This document shows, piece by piece, positions 27,434 through 39,973 of a stretch of DNA of 64,000 nt. The position numbers and the translations under genes were made by a program. The notes under the pieces are model-generated. The model worked only from the letters and a program-made list of their open reading frames with translations. It searched no databases and had not been told where the DNA came from. Numbering within the stretch: position 1 is the first letter of the stretch; the number at the start of each line of letters is the position of its first letter. The DNA is from Apostichopus japonicus (lineage: Eukaryota; Echinodermata; Holothuroidea; Aspidochirotida; Stichopodidae): the NCBI RefSeq assembly GCF_037975245.1, contig NC_092566.1, positions 6,264,001 to 6,328,000 on the forward strand, written 5' to 3'.

Positions 27434-28408
27434 CAGGGTTCTGCCCAGGGTGGATTGAGTGCCGGCAGGACTATCTAAGCGGAGCGCCACCATCAGTTGG
27501 CGCGGAGCGTACAAGAAAATTTGGGGTTTTATAAACCCCCCAGATGGCCGGAAACGGCCCTTCCCGAGTATTTTGAGCCACTTGTAGACAGCTTTGAAAT
27601 GAGATCTCATGTCTGGAATTTTTCATAATTAATGAAAAAAGTTAGGACAGATATCTGGAGCACCAGAGTACAGACCAGCCGGTGGTGCCTATTAAATAAA
27701 TCATTCAGGCTGAGATGATAATTTTAGACGGACAGTGAGTGAGAGTCCACTCCCAAATAAAGACGAATCATAATTAATTATGTATTCTCTCTCATTTATT
27801 CAACATCGGGCCTATGAAATCGGTCCATTGAAAGGATATCACATAATTACAGCAGTGACTGCCGACTCTGATCACTCAGCAGACGCAGTGTGTGAGTCTT
27901 CGATTCTGTCCATTCCATACACGCATAGCACGATATCAAGGCCCCTTGCTATGGCCATCTTTATGAAAGTTACCCTTGTAATCACATGTTTTAGGCCACT
28001 TGGCATGATTAACTCAATGCTAAATATTGTTTCCATGTTTTTGTAGAAAACGTAAACTCCGCAAAATACAATTAGTTGTGATTTTGTAGATATAAATGAA
28101 ACTATCAAAAGTAAGATCGGGAGTTGGAAACGGAAAACAGTCATTGGTCTGGAATGCGGAATTCTGGTATTTTTTACTAAGTATGACACTGTGATGTGTT
28201 GGATATTTTGAACAGTTATGAACTGGATTTCACCTAGTCTCAAACAGATTGTTTCTGTACGTTCGACCCTCCGGCTGTGGAGCTATTCTTTGGAGTTCAT
28301 ATCGAAAATAAGTGCCGGTCGGAAAAGTCACTCAGGCAGATTGTGGCGGTCGGTAATTCAGCGTGCTGGTCGGGCCGACCGGCGCCGACCGGCAGCGGCA
28401 GAACCCTG
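27434..28408. mobile_element. hAT-like non-autonomous element inserted in a TA microsatellite
   Basis: Perfect 12-bp TIRs: CAGGGTTCTGCC (27434-27445) and its inverse (28397-28408). The eight bases on each side are ATATATAT, compatible with an 8-bp duplication but uninformative in TA repeat. The shared subterminal module begins 36 bp inside the left end (27470-27569). A 123-codon minus-strand frame (27872-28243) resembles no transposase that I recognise. GC-rich direct repeats (GGCCGACCGGCGCCGACCGG) sit next to the right TIR. Confidence 0.8.
27470..27569 (+). repeat. Shared subterminal module, copy 2
   Basis: Reads ACTATCTAAGCGGAGCGCC inward from the left TIR, then GTACAAGAAAATTTGG and GGCCGGAAACGGCCC. 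Homologous to 6137-6237(-), 31445-31543(-) and 31113-31211(-). Confidence 0.85.
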
Positions 28409-28451
28409 ATATATATATATATGTATGTATATATATATATATATATATATA
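28409..28451. repeat. (TA)n microsatellite between transposon and SINE
   Basis: A TA run with two TG interruptions. It is the continuation of the tract interrupted by the element at 27434-28408. Confidence 0.95.
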
Positions 28452-28532
28452 TGAAACATTTGAAACGGCAGTGGGTTGGAAAATCTAGACAGTGAAAAAG
28501 CGTCCAGTATCTACCTGGATTCGAACACACAA
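28452..28532 (-). mobile_element. tRNA-derived SINE, copy E (3' part)
   Basis: On the minus strand it shows a B-box-like TTCGAATCC (28515-28523), then TTTTTCACTGT, TTTTCCAACCCACT and an end that faces the TA tract to the left. The A box and leader are not recognisable. Together with copy B it brackets the TATC/TA block with 3' tails facing each other. Confidence 0.7.
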
Positions 28533-29180
<648 letters not shown>

Positions 29181-30535
29181 CCTCGGATCTTAGGAGGCCT
29201 TATTAAATTCGTCTTTATTCCAAATAAATATTATAGAAAACCTCAAGCGAAGTGAATATGTGATGTCACAACCGACCATGTTCCTAATATTCAAATGTTT
29301 TTGGGGGTTGGGTTAATTTTCCAGCCTGGTCATTGTTCCCTAATGTTTGATTCGGGCATTGGTGCAGTTGGGTCGGTGCGAACTCTCAGGTCCCGGGACC
29401 CGGGGGTGCCCGGACGTGTCAAGGACCAACAGATATTACCACCAGTCAACTAAAGACAAGTCTTAACATCAGAAGATTTTTATCCATATATACCTATGTC
29501 TTATAAATACTGTTCAGTTCATTTCTTCCCGGTTGGGCTTCGGTTAGACGTGGACTCTCTATTTTCGCTGCACCGCGCCTGGTTGCTACGCCATTGGGCT
29601 CAGGTGAATAAGCATGAACAACTCCTGAACTATTCCTTTAAACGCTCTAGCAAAAAAGGTGATTTTAGGAATGACTATATACAATTGACCTTTCCTATGA
29701 CGACCGTTAATGATATAGTTAGTTCTGCATGGTTGTTCGTGCCGTATTTGTACCAATGCTCTTTAAACCGTTCGCGGCTTTCAACCCCTCAGTGCGTTAA
29801 TGGTTTACACGGAGACATGCGTCGAGTATCATCCTTGCTAACACATTTACTACAGAGAACGGTAGAATTCACATCTTAATGGCACAACTGCTTGAATTAG
29901 AATGAATGTACGAGTGAACAAATCTTTCAGCCGTGAAGACTCTTTCAAAGATAATAACTTCCTGGTGACGAAAAGTTTTAGAAGAAGAAGCAAAAGGGAG
30001 GAATTAACGTGTAGCCGTGACATTTAAAAAGCAAATTCCTTGAAAACTGTACTGAAGACACTCACTCACACAGTGACTATAGGTGCCCTAATGCAAAGTA
30101 ATGTTCAAACTAAAACTATGTCAACATAATTACCAAGCTGAAGCAGAATAGAAAATCTTGGGTGTGAGTTATTGTGTGAAATTGCACACGAGTATTACCT
30201 TATATAAACAGTTTAAACAGTTTATACGTCATGCTGTACAAATCAGTGTTAAAATTTAGTTATCATGTGACATCACACGTGATACCATTTTGGCCGTCCA
30301 AAAAAAGGATGGTATATGTCATCCGTCACAGAATACGTTTCTATGGTTACATGGTAGTAATTAGAATCATGCACATTGAAACAGTACACTATAAACTAAA
30401 CATTTGACTTCAGTCTCGATACGTTGGTTACACGTCTTATATAGCCCATAGCACGTATCCAGTATAGCTGTGCCCTGGCACTCAAACTAAATCAAACTCC
30501 CTGCATGCTTGCAACTTTCAATCAAACCTCGAACA
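29181..30535. other. Unassigned sequence containing one weak ORF
   Basis: Somewhat more GC-rich near 29330-29420 (TCCCGGGACCCGGG). Apart from the frame at 29496-29879, nothing was recognised. Confidence 0.35.
29496..29879 (+). CDS. Hypothetical 127-codon ORF, doubtful
   Basis: A real ATG opens a 127-residue frame ending in TAA. It is one of the longest frames in the window not made of repeats. No domain, signal peptide or membrane segment is evident, and I recognise no homologue. A CAG/GTGAAT donor-like site lies at about 29603, so part of it could be an exon. It may equally be a chance frame. Confidence 0.12.
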   Translation: MSYKYCSVHFFPVGLRLDVDSLFSLHRAWLLRHWAQVNKHEQLLNYSFKRSSKKGDFRNDYIQLTFPMTTVNDIVSSAWLFVPYLYQCSLNRSRLSTPQCVNGLHGDMRRVSSLLTHLLQRTVEFTS

Positions 30536-30911
30536 CTATACACCAGTGGCGGCGGAACCGGGGGGGGCTTGGGGGGGCTCAGCCCCCCCAATAAAAAAGT
30601 TGAGGGGGCAAATGCATGATAAGCCCCCCCAATATTTACCAAGGCTCCGAAACGTGCATCTGCCCATTTTTCAATGCATACTTGTCGATCTGTCCGATGC
30701 ACACGTATACTCTATAGGTGTAATAATTTTAGTAATTGCTGGGGGACCCTCGGCCCGTCCCCTGGCTATAGACCACATTGTCACCCCAACCGCGTCTTCA
30801 CGCCCGGTGAAAAGTGGAAGCAGTGAGTGTGATTACCGGTAAGCGTAACACAACTTCGTCTTAGGCCAATGACTTGCCTCATTTCAGCCAGTTCTCCAAC
30901 ATCCCCTTACT

Positions 30912-31273
30912 TAGGATGCCCCCCCCCCCCCTGACGGACTCAAATGGACTGCTGGCGCCCTTTTCAGCTTTGCACTACTTTTTACTTATTCGCGATTTTT
31001 GACTATTTTATTGCGCTCTCATATACTTATTGACATTTGTCATATTCTGTTGGTGTAATTTTAAATGGCGACGACACCTATTTATTCTCCGTTTATCTGC
31101 AAATTAGCAAGGCCCCTGAAAGGGTCATTTCCTGCAATCTAGGGAGTATCTTTACTCAAAATTTTTCTGTACGCTCCGCGCCAACCTGTGGTGGCGCTCC
31201 GCTTAGATAGTGTCGAAAGCGCCCCTACAGACCATTCTTGCCCTCCCTGACCAATACTCTAGCTCCGCCACTG
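30912..31273. mobile_element. Nested, left-truncated hAT-like element
   Basis: The right terminus reads, inverted, CAGTGGCGGAGCTAG (31259-31273) and is followed by CCCTTACT (31274-31281). The same 8-mer occurs at 30904-30911 directly before TAGGATGCC, suggesting an 8-bp duplication with the first ~12 bases of the left TIR lost. A diverged module copy lies at 31113-31211, 62 bp inside the right end. Confidence 0.65.
31113..31211 (-). repeat. Shared subterminal module, copy 4 (diverged)
   Basis: Inward reading CACTATCTAAGCGGAGCGCC, then GGTTGGCGCGGAGCGTAC and AAAATTTTGAG. The distal half is more diverged than in the other copies (GCAGGAAATGACC instead of GCCGGAAACGGC). Confidence 0.75.
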
Positions 31274-31444
31274 CCCTTACTACACTCAAAAACATCTTTG
31301 CGAGTACACTACGAGTAATAGCTACTCTCTTAAAAAACCATCGAATATACAAATTACAATGTTTTTACAGACTTTTACGTGCAATCTGAGAAATTGCAGG
31401 CTTGAGACCCATATTTTAGGGCTAGGTATTCGCAGCATAAAACA

Positions 31445-31543
31445 CTCGGAAAGTGCCGTTTCCGGCCATCTGGGGGTTTGAAAAAACCCAAAATTTTCTT
31501 GTACGCTACGCGCCAACCGATGGTGGCGCTCCGCTTAGATAGT
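31445..31543 (-). repeat. Shared subterminal module, copy 3
   Basis: Very close to the copy at 6137-6237: both keep ACTATCTAAGCG, GCGCCACCAT, GTACAAGAAAATTTTGGG and GGCCGGAAACGGCACTT. The spacing to its TIR is 47 bp. Confidence 0.85.
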
Positions 31544-31598
31544 CTCCACACATTAGCCCCCCCAATAATTTTTCCGTTCCGCCGCGCCTGCTATACAC

Positions 31599-33342
31599 AC
31601 ACCGCTTTGTTTCTATACTAGAATTCTAAAAATGGTAATTCGGTCATGAACTTGTTTCAATATTATATCTTGTCCTCGTTCGTGGAACTGGAATTGATAA
31701 AAAGCTTCTCGCGTCGGTTACTTCAATCGACTTTTATTGCCAATCTATATATACTTTTGATTTGTTCGAAAGAAAGCCACGCAACGGACAATATATGCTT
31801 TTTGACAATGTGCAGCACAATTAAAATGTGAGTGCAAAGACTGTATGTTTAATGCCCGCTTAGGCTATTTGTGTGAATTTCTCATTAAATATGATCTCCT
31901 TTTACAACTGCAATGGAGAAGATGGGAACAGATTTTCGTGATCAGTCTAATGCTTGGCTTAACATTTATAGGATGTAAAGATAGCGCAGTGCATTTGTTA
32001 ATTCCATACATTATTAGCATTTCAATTTTCAACGTGTATAAGATGTCGTAAAAACTTGGCCTACTCTTTTCTCATGATCTTATCAATAACGACTAAATCC
32101 GAGAAAAGCGTAGAGTTCTAAATTGCCTTGGAAATTCTTAATAACGATTTTACCTGGAGGGTGTCTTGTGTAAATCTTTACTTCAGCTCTACTACTTGAA
32201 CTTTTAAAATGAGACGAATTGAATCAAGACATAGAATGGTGTATTTATAACGTATTAATTCACCAACCTAATCGTTATATACTCTCTTGTATTTCATTCG
32301 CTCTAATCTCCATCTCACTGTCTATCTCTCTCTCTCCACCTCTCTCTCAATTTCTCTCTCTCTTCGGTCTTAATCAGAATGTATCAGACAATTTTAATAA
32401 ATACATTGAAAGGAAATATGAATATCAACTAACGGATTGCACAATGGCTACGTATGTACCTAACCTATTAGCTACCGTACTTTCAAACGGCTTGTCGAAA
32501 TTGACTATTTACGTCATATATTACGTCAATATGTACTTTTGGCCTTATTTAAAGTTTGAGGGTACACACACAATTAATAATAATAATAATACAGTCAAAC
32601 GTTAGTTGTCTCTAATTATCTATATTGTTATAATCTAGAAGCTGTATAGCCGCTGAAGATGTATAGTATACATACATGGTATTTTGAGAGGCGGGAAAGC
32701 GCGGAGTAAATAATAAATCAACACTAGGCCTATATGAATTTAAAGGACACATTGTATCCCACAATCATTGCACATGATGAATAACGTCACGTAGACGCAT
32801 CGTGAGCATGGTAACATTCTCCCAAGGACAATATAGGTACACATACGGCAATCTGTGGACCGATTTTATAAAGAACACAATACATAATATGAAACGTTAA
32901 TAACTGCGGAACAAGTTTACACAATACACAGCACACACACGTGGAAGCCGTGCAGCATATTCAGACTTGCACGAAAATCTATACACATACTTTGTCCGTT
33001 AAAAAAGTAACATGCACCGTTGGAAAACCAATGTTTAGGAAGGTACAATATATATTTTCATTTACTGATGTTTACACATTCTTATATATATCTTCGTCTA
33101 AAATTTAAAAAAAAAACACCCAAATAGAGAGAGAGTTGGGCAATTGATTCGTTCTGTCTATGCATTTTTCATCTGAGAAGGTCGGATGTATATATCTTAG
33201 GCGTTTCCCTACAGCGCGCGTGATGAATTTGGTGAACCAATCGTAACGAAAATTTGAATTTGACAAGTTTTTATGTTGACATTAAATAGCTGTAGGGTTA
33301 TCAATCAGTAATATAACGCGTATAACCACCTGCGAGTGTTGA
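31599..33342. other. AT-rich sequence, nothing recognised
   Basis: A 128-codon frame (32219-32605) spans a CT-rich run and an AAT repeat, with no protein features. TAGGCCTA at 32725-32732. Confidence 0.4.
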
Positions 33343-33841
33343 GGATTTAAAGGGACACCAATGATAAAATGCATTTATGTAGGTTGAAAGCAAGTTCAAG
33401 TTCTAGATAAAATACTTTTCTATTCCCTAACACTGGCATGCGAGTTTGTGGATTTAAAGGGACACCAATGATAAAATACATTTATGTAGGTTGAAAGCAA
33501 GTTCAAGTTCTAGATAAAATACTTTTCTATTCCCTAACACTGGCATGCGAGTTTGAGGATTTAAAGGGACACCAATGATAAATACATTTATGTATGTATG
33601 AATACTCAATTATTGATCTTAAAGAACATGAATGTCATCGTAACTAAAAAACATCTGGGTTCTTGCATCAGGGAGTTGTTATGGAAACTCCCTGCTTGCA
33701 TGTAGCGTGGCTTGTTGCCAATATACTTACTATATAAAAAAAGCCAATTAGAGTCTATGAATAGAAACAAACCAGGTGCATGCCAGTGTTAGGGGAATAG
33801 AAAAGTATTTTATCTAGAACTTGAACTTGCTTTCAACCTAG
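33343..33841. mobile_element. Rearranged TTAA-type foldback element with amplified left end
   Basis: A 107-bp unit starting GATTTAAAGGGACACC repeats at 33344, 33451 and (partly) 33558. An inverted copy of its distal 63 bp is at 33778-33840, ending abruptly before the expected terminus. Between the arms lies the hairpin at 33669-33694, which shares its core with the hairpin of the TTAA element at 11496-12112. The arrangement suggests a TTAA element whose left end was tandemly amplified and whose right terminus was lost. Confidence 0.6.
33669..33694. repeat. Hairpin sharing the AGGGAGTTGTTATG core
   Basis: The arms CAGGGAGTT (33669-33677) and AACTCCCTG (33686-33694) pair perfectly around GTTATGGA. 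Nearly the same bases form the hairpin at 11796-11834. Confidence 0.85.
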
Positions 33842-34094
33842 CTATACAGACTTCGTAGCGCAGTATGCCGCTCTGCTCTGTTAGTAATTCGCTCATCTCT
33901 CTCTCTCTCTCTTTGTAGACATTAATGGGTTCATGTTAAAAATCACAATGAATTCAACTTGTGCCAAAATGTAATTTATTAGTGTGTTATAGAATATACA
34001 CACCAGTCAACACGTTGAAGTCACTATATCATTTCATTTGTTCAGTATACTCGAAATGAACCATTCAATGTTGCAGAAGTTGGGCTCATATGAA

Positions 34095-34563
34095 ACGGAT
34101 CGTTTAATGGTTCAGTAAAATACACAAAATGGATCGTTTAATGGTTCAGTAAACTACACAAAATGGCTCGTTTAATAGTTCAGTAATATAAACAAAATGG
34201 ATCGTTTGATGGTTCAGTAAAATATACAAAATGGGTCCTTTTAATGGTTCAGTAAAATAAACAAAATGCATCGTTAGTGGTTCAGTAAAATCCACAAAAT
34301 GTAAAATGCACAATAAAATATACAAAATGTAAAAATGTAAAATATTCAAAATGGAACGTTTAATGGTTCAGTAAAATCCACAAAATGGATCGTTAAATGG
34401 TTAAGTAAAATACACAAAATGGATCGTTTAATGGTTTAGTAAGGTACACAAAATGGGTCCCTTACTGTTTAATGGTTCAGCTAAATACACAAAATGGGTC
34501 GTTTAATGGTTCACTAAAAAAGTTGGGCCCATGCACAAAATGTTTTATTTAATAGTTCAAAAG
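34095..34563 (+). repeat. ~34-bp minisatellite
   Basis: Roughly a dozen imperfect copies of AATGGTTCAGTAAAATACAC followed by AAAATGGATCGTTT. Minus-strand frames with repeating Leu/Phe/Tyr/Thr here are repeat shadows. Confidence 0.92.
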
Positions 34564-35554
34564 GAATTTGAAGTGGAAGCGTATTTTGCAGAATTGTAAC
34601 ATTCAATAGGTATACGTGGAATTTGTTACGTTGAGGTAAACCGCTTGAATTAACATCAAAGGGTAAAGCAAGTTAACTTTAAAAAAAAATAGTTGAATTA
34701 GCCACTACCACTAGTAGTTCTACAAGACCATACAAATCTAATGCTATATACCGACAAAGACGTTTTATCCTAGAACATAATGATAAATGTCATTATTAGC
34801 CAGCAGTCCTTTCTTATCTCTCGACAAGGAATAAACAGATATAAATAACGATTACTAAATCATCTACAAAGCAAATTAATTAGGTAAGAGCATTTTTCGT
34901 TATTATATAAATGTATATACTAGGCAACAGAGCAGTAAATTGTGCCAATGTTTTGTTGGGAACATTACTATATAACATTACAACATAATCGGTTGTCATG
35001 GACATATCCTGGAATATACGCTGAACTGCAATAAATTATCCAATTAATTAAGTTCAATGGTAAAGCTGCAAATTAATAATAAACTTCAGTTTTTTAATCA
35101 TAACTATTCCTTCTAAACAGATGTAAAATCTTCACTGAAACAACAATCGATATTGGTACAGCATGTCAACGTGCCACATCTGTGGTAATTGATTGGTGAA
35201 ACGGTTGATATCATTGCGCCAAGAAATAACATAATCCTGTAGTTATAACACACGATTATGTATGTCATGTGCCCTCAGTCCATAATTGCTCTTCGTATGT
35301 GTACCAAATTTGACGTACATTTTGTTGCAAATAGTACTATAGATGAAGAAAAACTTCAAATGTCACATAAAATCTCTACAGTCAATATTCTAGTCCCTCT
35401 CAATATAAATGCACAAAGCAACAACCTGTATGTGTTTCATTTTAAACTTATACCCATGAAATATTTTCATATTCACTGATGAATATATTAGACTTAGTGC
35501 ATATGTATATTCTAGATGAATGCTGTCAGTTACCAAAGTGTACAATGAGCAGAT
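34564..35554. other. AT-rich sequence, nothing recognised
   Basis: No gene recognised. A 73-codon ATG frame (35258-35479) lacks supporting features. Confidence 0.4.
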
Positions 35555-35814
35555 AATTCACTATGGCAGTTAATACCAATTACAGCTCCACCCACATTCA
35601 TATAATCCCAGAAAACCTACATCAGTTATTCCAAGGTATTGGTGGTAAAAGTTAAGCATTCATCAATTCCTCGAAATTATGACGTAACATATTGGGTGTA
35701 CCAATTGAATGATTAAGTGAAGAATGAGAAGAAAATTCACTATGGCAGTTAATACCAGTTATAACTCCACCCACATATCTATAATCCAGTAATCTACATC
35801 AGTTACTGCAAAGC

Positions 35815-35820
<6 letters not shown>
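35555..35820 (+). repeat. Direct duplication of an ~90-bp block, period 179 bp
   Basis: AATTCACTATGGCAGTTAAT at 35555 recurs at 35734. The following CTCCACCCACAT and CTACATCAGTTA are also conserved. The second copy ends in a TA run. Confidence 0.85.
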
Positions 35821-35845
<25 letters not shown>

Positions 35846-36522
35846 AACTTGCTACACATTCAATTCTTATCTTATATATATATATATATTCTTCAATATG
35901 GAAACCTTAGAGTTCTAAACTGAATTCCTTTTTCTATTTCACACTGGCATACACCTACCATTTTGCTCTTATTGTTATCTGTTTCTTTTACTCCCTGGAT
36001 TATTTCTATTAAGAGCCGATAAAATATCGTTTTGCTAACACCATTAGCTTGAAAAGTACTCAGTAATAAGTTTGCTATAAAACATTGCCTCGAGTCGTGG
36101 GCGATATTTTTTAAGTTGTCCTTTCCATAGTTAGAACGTGTACATAAGGTTTCTTTACTTTGAAATTAGTCCACAGCTCATTAAATATGATAATGTAATA
36201 TGCATTGATGTATTTGAAAATACGTCAGCTCAAGAAACAAGAAACAAAAAAACTACCATACCGAGTAAGTCACGTTTTTGTTTTGTTATCTTGTTTTAAG
36301 ATGGATATTACATAATCACTAATTGCGATATTTTAAAGTAGTTAGGAAGCAAATGGGAGCTTCTTTATGACTTTTATGAGCTTTCTGAAATGTTTCGAAA
36401 GTCATAACTTTATATTACTTGCTGTATAACACTAACAACTGCTGGACAAAAGGAAAAGGGCTAAGAAATTCCAAAGATACAGTATACGCCCTCCTCGAAT
36501 GTTACAACTATATCAAATACGA
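35821..36522. other. AT-rich sequence with short TA runs, nothing recognised
   Basis: Short TA runs at about 35821-35842 and 35874-35889. No gene. Confidence 0.4.
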
Positions 36523-37803
36523 TCAGGGCTGACGAGAAGGGAGTCAGCCTCAGGGCTGACAAAAAGGAAGTCAGCCTCAGGGCTGACGAGAAGGGAGTCA
36601 GTCAGGACCGACGAGAAGGGAGTCAGTAAGGGCTGAAGAAGGGAATCAGTAAGGGCTGACGAGAAGGGAGTCATTCTCAGGGCTGACGAGAAGGGAGTCA
36701 GCCTCAGGGCTGACGAGAAGGGAGTCAGTCAGGGCTGAAGAGAAAGGAGTCAGTCAGGGCTGAAGAGAAGGAAGTCAGTAAGGGCTGACGAGAAGGGAGT
36801 CAGTAAGGGCTGAAGGGAAGGGAGTCAGTAAGGGCTGACGAGAAGGGAGTCAGTAAGGGCTGACGAGAAGGGAGTCAGCCTCAGGGCTGACGAGAAGGGA
36901 GTCAGTCAGGGCTGAAGAGAAAGGAGTCAGTCAGGGCTGAAGAGAAGGGAGTCAGTAAGGGCTGAAGAGAAGGGAGTCAGTAAAGGCTGACGAGGAGTCA
37001 GTAAGGGCTGACGAGAAGGGAGTCAGTCTCAGGGCTGACGAGAAGGGAGTCAGTCAGGACCGACGAGAAGGGAGTCAGTAAGGGCTGAAGAAGGGAATCA
37101 GTAAGGGCTGAAGAGAAGGGAGTCATTCTCAGGGCTGACGAGAAGGGAGTCAGCCTCAGGGCTGACGAGAAGGGAGTCAGTCAGGGCTGAAGAGAAAGGA
37201 GTCAGTCAGGGCTGAAGAGAAGGAAGTCAGTAAGGGCTGACGAGAAGGGAGTCAGTAAGGGCTGAAGGGAAGGGAGTCAGTAAGGGCTGACGAGAAGGGA
37301 GTCAGTAAGGGCTGACGAGAAGGGAGTCAGCCTCAGGGCTGACGAGAAGGGAGTCAGTCAGGGCTGAAGAGAAAGGAGTCAGTCAGGGCTGAAGAGAAGG
37401 GAGTCAGTAAGGGCTGAAGAGAAGGGAGTCAGTAAAGGCTGACGAGGAGTCAGTAAGGGCTGACGAGAAGGGAGTCAGTCTCAGGGATGACGAGAAGGGA
37501 GTCAGCCTCAGGGATGACGAGAATGGAGTCAGTCAGGGCTGAAGAGAAGGGAGTCAGTCAGGCCTGAAGAGAAGGGAGTCAGTCAGGGCTGAAGAGAAGG
37601 GAGTCAGTCGGGGCTGAAGAGAAGGGAGTCAGTCAGGGCTGACGAGAAGGGAGTCAGTCAGGGCTGAAGAAAAGGGAGTCAGTCAGGGCTGAAGAGAAGG
37701 GAGTCAGTCAGGGCTGAACATAAGGGAGTCAGCCTCAGGGCTGACGAGAAGGGAGTCAGCCTCAGGGCTGACGAGAATGGAGTCAGTCAGGGCTGACGAG
37801 AAA
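36523..37803 (+). repeat. ~25-bp minisatellite with a 452-bp higher-order repeat
   Basis: About fifty units on the theme AGGGCTGACGAGAAGGGAGT plus CAGTC, CAGTA or CAGCCT linkers (24-27 bp), distinct from the AT-rich flanks. Diagnostic variants (AGGACCG, AAGGGAATCAG, CATTCTC, AAAGGCTGACGAGGAG) recur with a constant 452-bp offset (36601/37053, 36982/37434), so the block 36601-37052 was duplicated as a unit. No consistent coding frame. Confidence 0.97.
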
Positions 37804-39933
37804 AGCCAGGGGTGTACAGCTTGGTGTCCGGGGTCAATTAGGGGGACCCTGGAAAATATAAAAAAGCGAAGGAAACTATGAGATAAAGAATATCATATTT
37901 TAGTTTTCGTAATGAACTTAAGGAGACATGAAGAGTGCAGTAAAGAGTGGTCAAATGACGTCATTGTCCCATGCAGGTGCTCTATCTGGCACTTATCATA
38001 CCTGTGAATATTCAATGAAGAAGGTACTACGTAGTATTCATATATAATTGAATACTGCATGCCAATACTGAGTAATTACCAAACTTGGTATCTTGTATTT
38101 GAAGTGCAACAGTTACAAGTGGACCACAAAATCGAGTAAAAAAAAAGTTTTACTTTCGTTGTCACAGGGTTTCCTACAGGAAATCGGGAAGTCTTCATTT
38201 TTCCACTGAATTTACTAAGTTATCATTCCAACGTATATAACGGTCAGATCACAAGACTAATGCGCTGAGGGGAGAATACCAAAGGGTTCCAAATTTGCCC
38301 GTGTTAGTTGGTAATGAATCGATTAATTGCCGAAATGTTTTTTTAATTAACTCAACGTAGAAAACAGTAGAAATATCTCACAAATAAGAGTTGATACCAT
38401 TATGAAAACGCATATGATAGCAATTTTAAACAGACCAATATACCAAGTAATTTATTTTTTTATATGGCAAGTTAAAATCTAACAAACAAATTTCTCTCTT
38501 TTACACAAGTTTAAACAGTATACGCAATACAAACATTCGACTATCTCTTACGTGATTGAGAATAACTTGTCAGACAATACTAACCTAAAGTAAATCATTC
38601 CAGTCCGATTTCTTTGATTAAACCAATATTGTCATTGTTGCTTCAGATGGAAACTTCGAGAATGCTAATTAAATATTGATCACAGATGTAAAATTGGGTT
38701 GCATGCCATCGACGAATGAGGTTTCATCTACTGGGAGACACGGTTGAATTTTATCAATATCCTCAGAGTAAAATTTTAAATGTCTTTTCGCCGTGAGGCA
38801 CTCTCGCCTTACATACAAAATTCAGCTAGCAAATTCGATGTAAAAGGCGAAATCGTCATTTACAACGTACGTTTTCCTTTTAAAACCTATCCCACTATGG
38901 GCTAAAAAAGAATTAAACCTTCAGGCATTATACATTTATATTGTATTACATTACTTATTACATTTTGAAGGGTACATTAATCAAAACATATTTATGTTCG
39001 CTTCTGTCGTTTTCACATTTTTTTTTCTTTTTCTTCTCGGTCACACTCCCCTGATAAGACGGCACGACACACACGGTCAATGATTAATTCTGTTTTCAGT
39101 CGGATGTATATATAGAGAAGCGTACAAAGTCGAATGATGCACGGATAATCGGGCGAACTGAACACTGTGTAGTTTACATATAGCCAATGCACGAAACTTT
39201 TTTCTACGACCGGTAAGCAACTATCTAGTATCGCATAATAGCAAGCAACACAACATCTCCATTACGTGTTGGCGGGCTCACAACGCCATATGATGCATAG
39301 GAAATTTTAATGGGAATTTGATGTCTTTTCAAGGCTTCTGCTTAGTCTAGCTGTGCTGATATAGGCTGTATGGAACTTCAGGTAAACGAGAAATCAGTCC
39401 TGTCGCCCTTTCACAAATACTCATTTAACGAAGTAATTAACTGTTATACTGTTGAAAGTAATGTGGACGGTTAACGGCCTAAAAGGTACATCACGACAGA
39501 TGCGGCAACATACAAAACGGCCGCTCTATATTGCTATCGAGTAGTATTTTATATCAAGTACGGAAACACAGTAAATTTGTTGCGAACTAATTACAGTATG
39601 ATAACCTTGCACTATGTTCGCTTCTATTAACAGTGCATCATTCATGCTGTCTGCGGGCCATTTTCTAGCTTTATGAAGATCTCAGGACACAGTGCATACG
39701 ATGTAATAATACCTGAGCCAATGTGTTTGCAATTTCCATGAATTTTCCAAAATGCGCTTAAAGACAACCAGATAAGTTGACACAGATGCAATTAAGGTAC
39801 CCAATTCAATTAGGAGAGCTTTTGTGCATGTGCGTGCGTGCCTGTGTTGTGTGTGCGTGTACCTGTATTGACACCTGCTTGTACACATCATTCTGTAATA
39901 TTTTATAACAAGAAAATAGTATATCTATCTATA
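37804..39933. other. AT-rich sequence, nothing recognised
   Basis: Two kilobases without a recognised gene or element. Confidence 0.4.
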
Positions 39934-39973
39934 TATATATATATAGCCTATATATAGCCTATATATAGCCTAA

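Larger units (their letters stand above)
30544..31590. mobile_element. hAT-like non-autonomous element, 1047 bp, with perfect 8-bp TSD
   Basis: Left TIR CAGTGGCGGCGGAAC (30544-30558); right TIR, inverse CAGGCGCGGCGGAAC (31576-31590), 13 of 15 matching. Identical CTATACAC on both flanks (30536-30543 and 31591-31598) is a textbook 8-bp hAT duplication. The subterminal module lies 47 bp inside the right end. Another element (30912-31273) is inserted within it. No transposase frame. Confidence 0.93.

Noticed and set aside
27872-28243. 123-codon minus-strand frame inside the element at 27434-28408
   Set aside because: No transposase motif recognised, and it is too short for a hAT transposase. Most likely chance.
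36523-37803. CRISPR-like array
   Set aside because: Units are contiguous with no unique spacers, and the context is an animal genome. It is a minisatellite.
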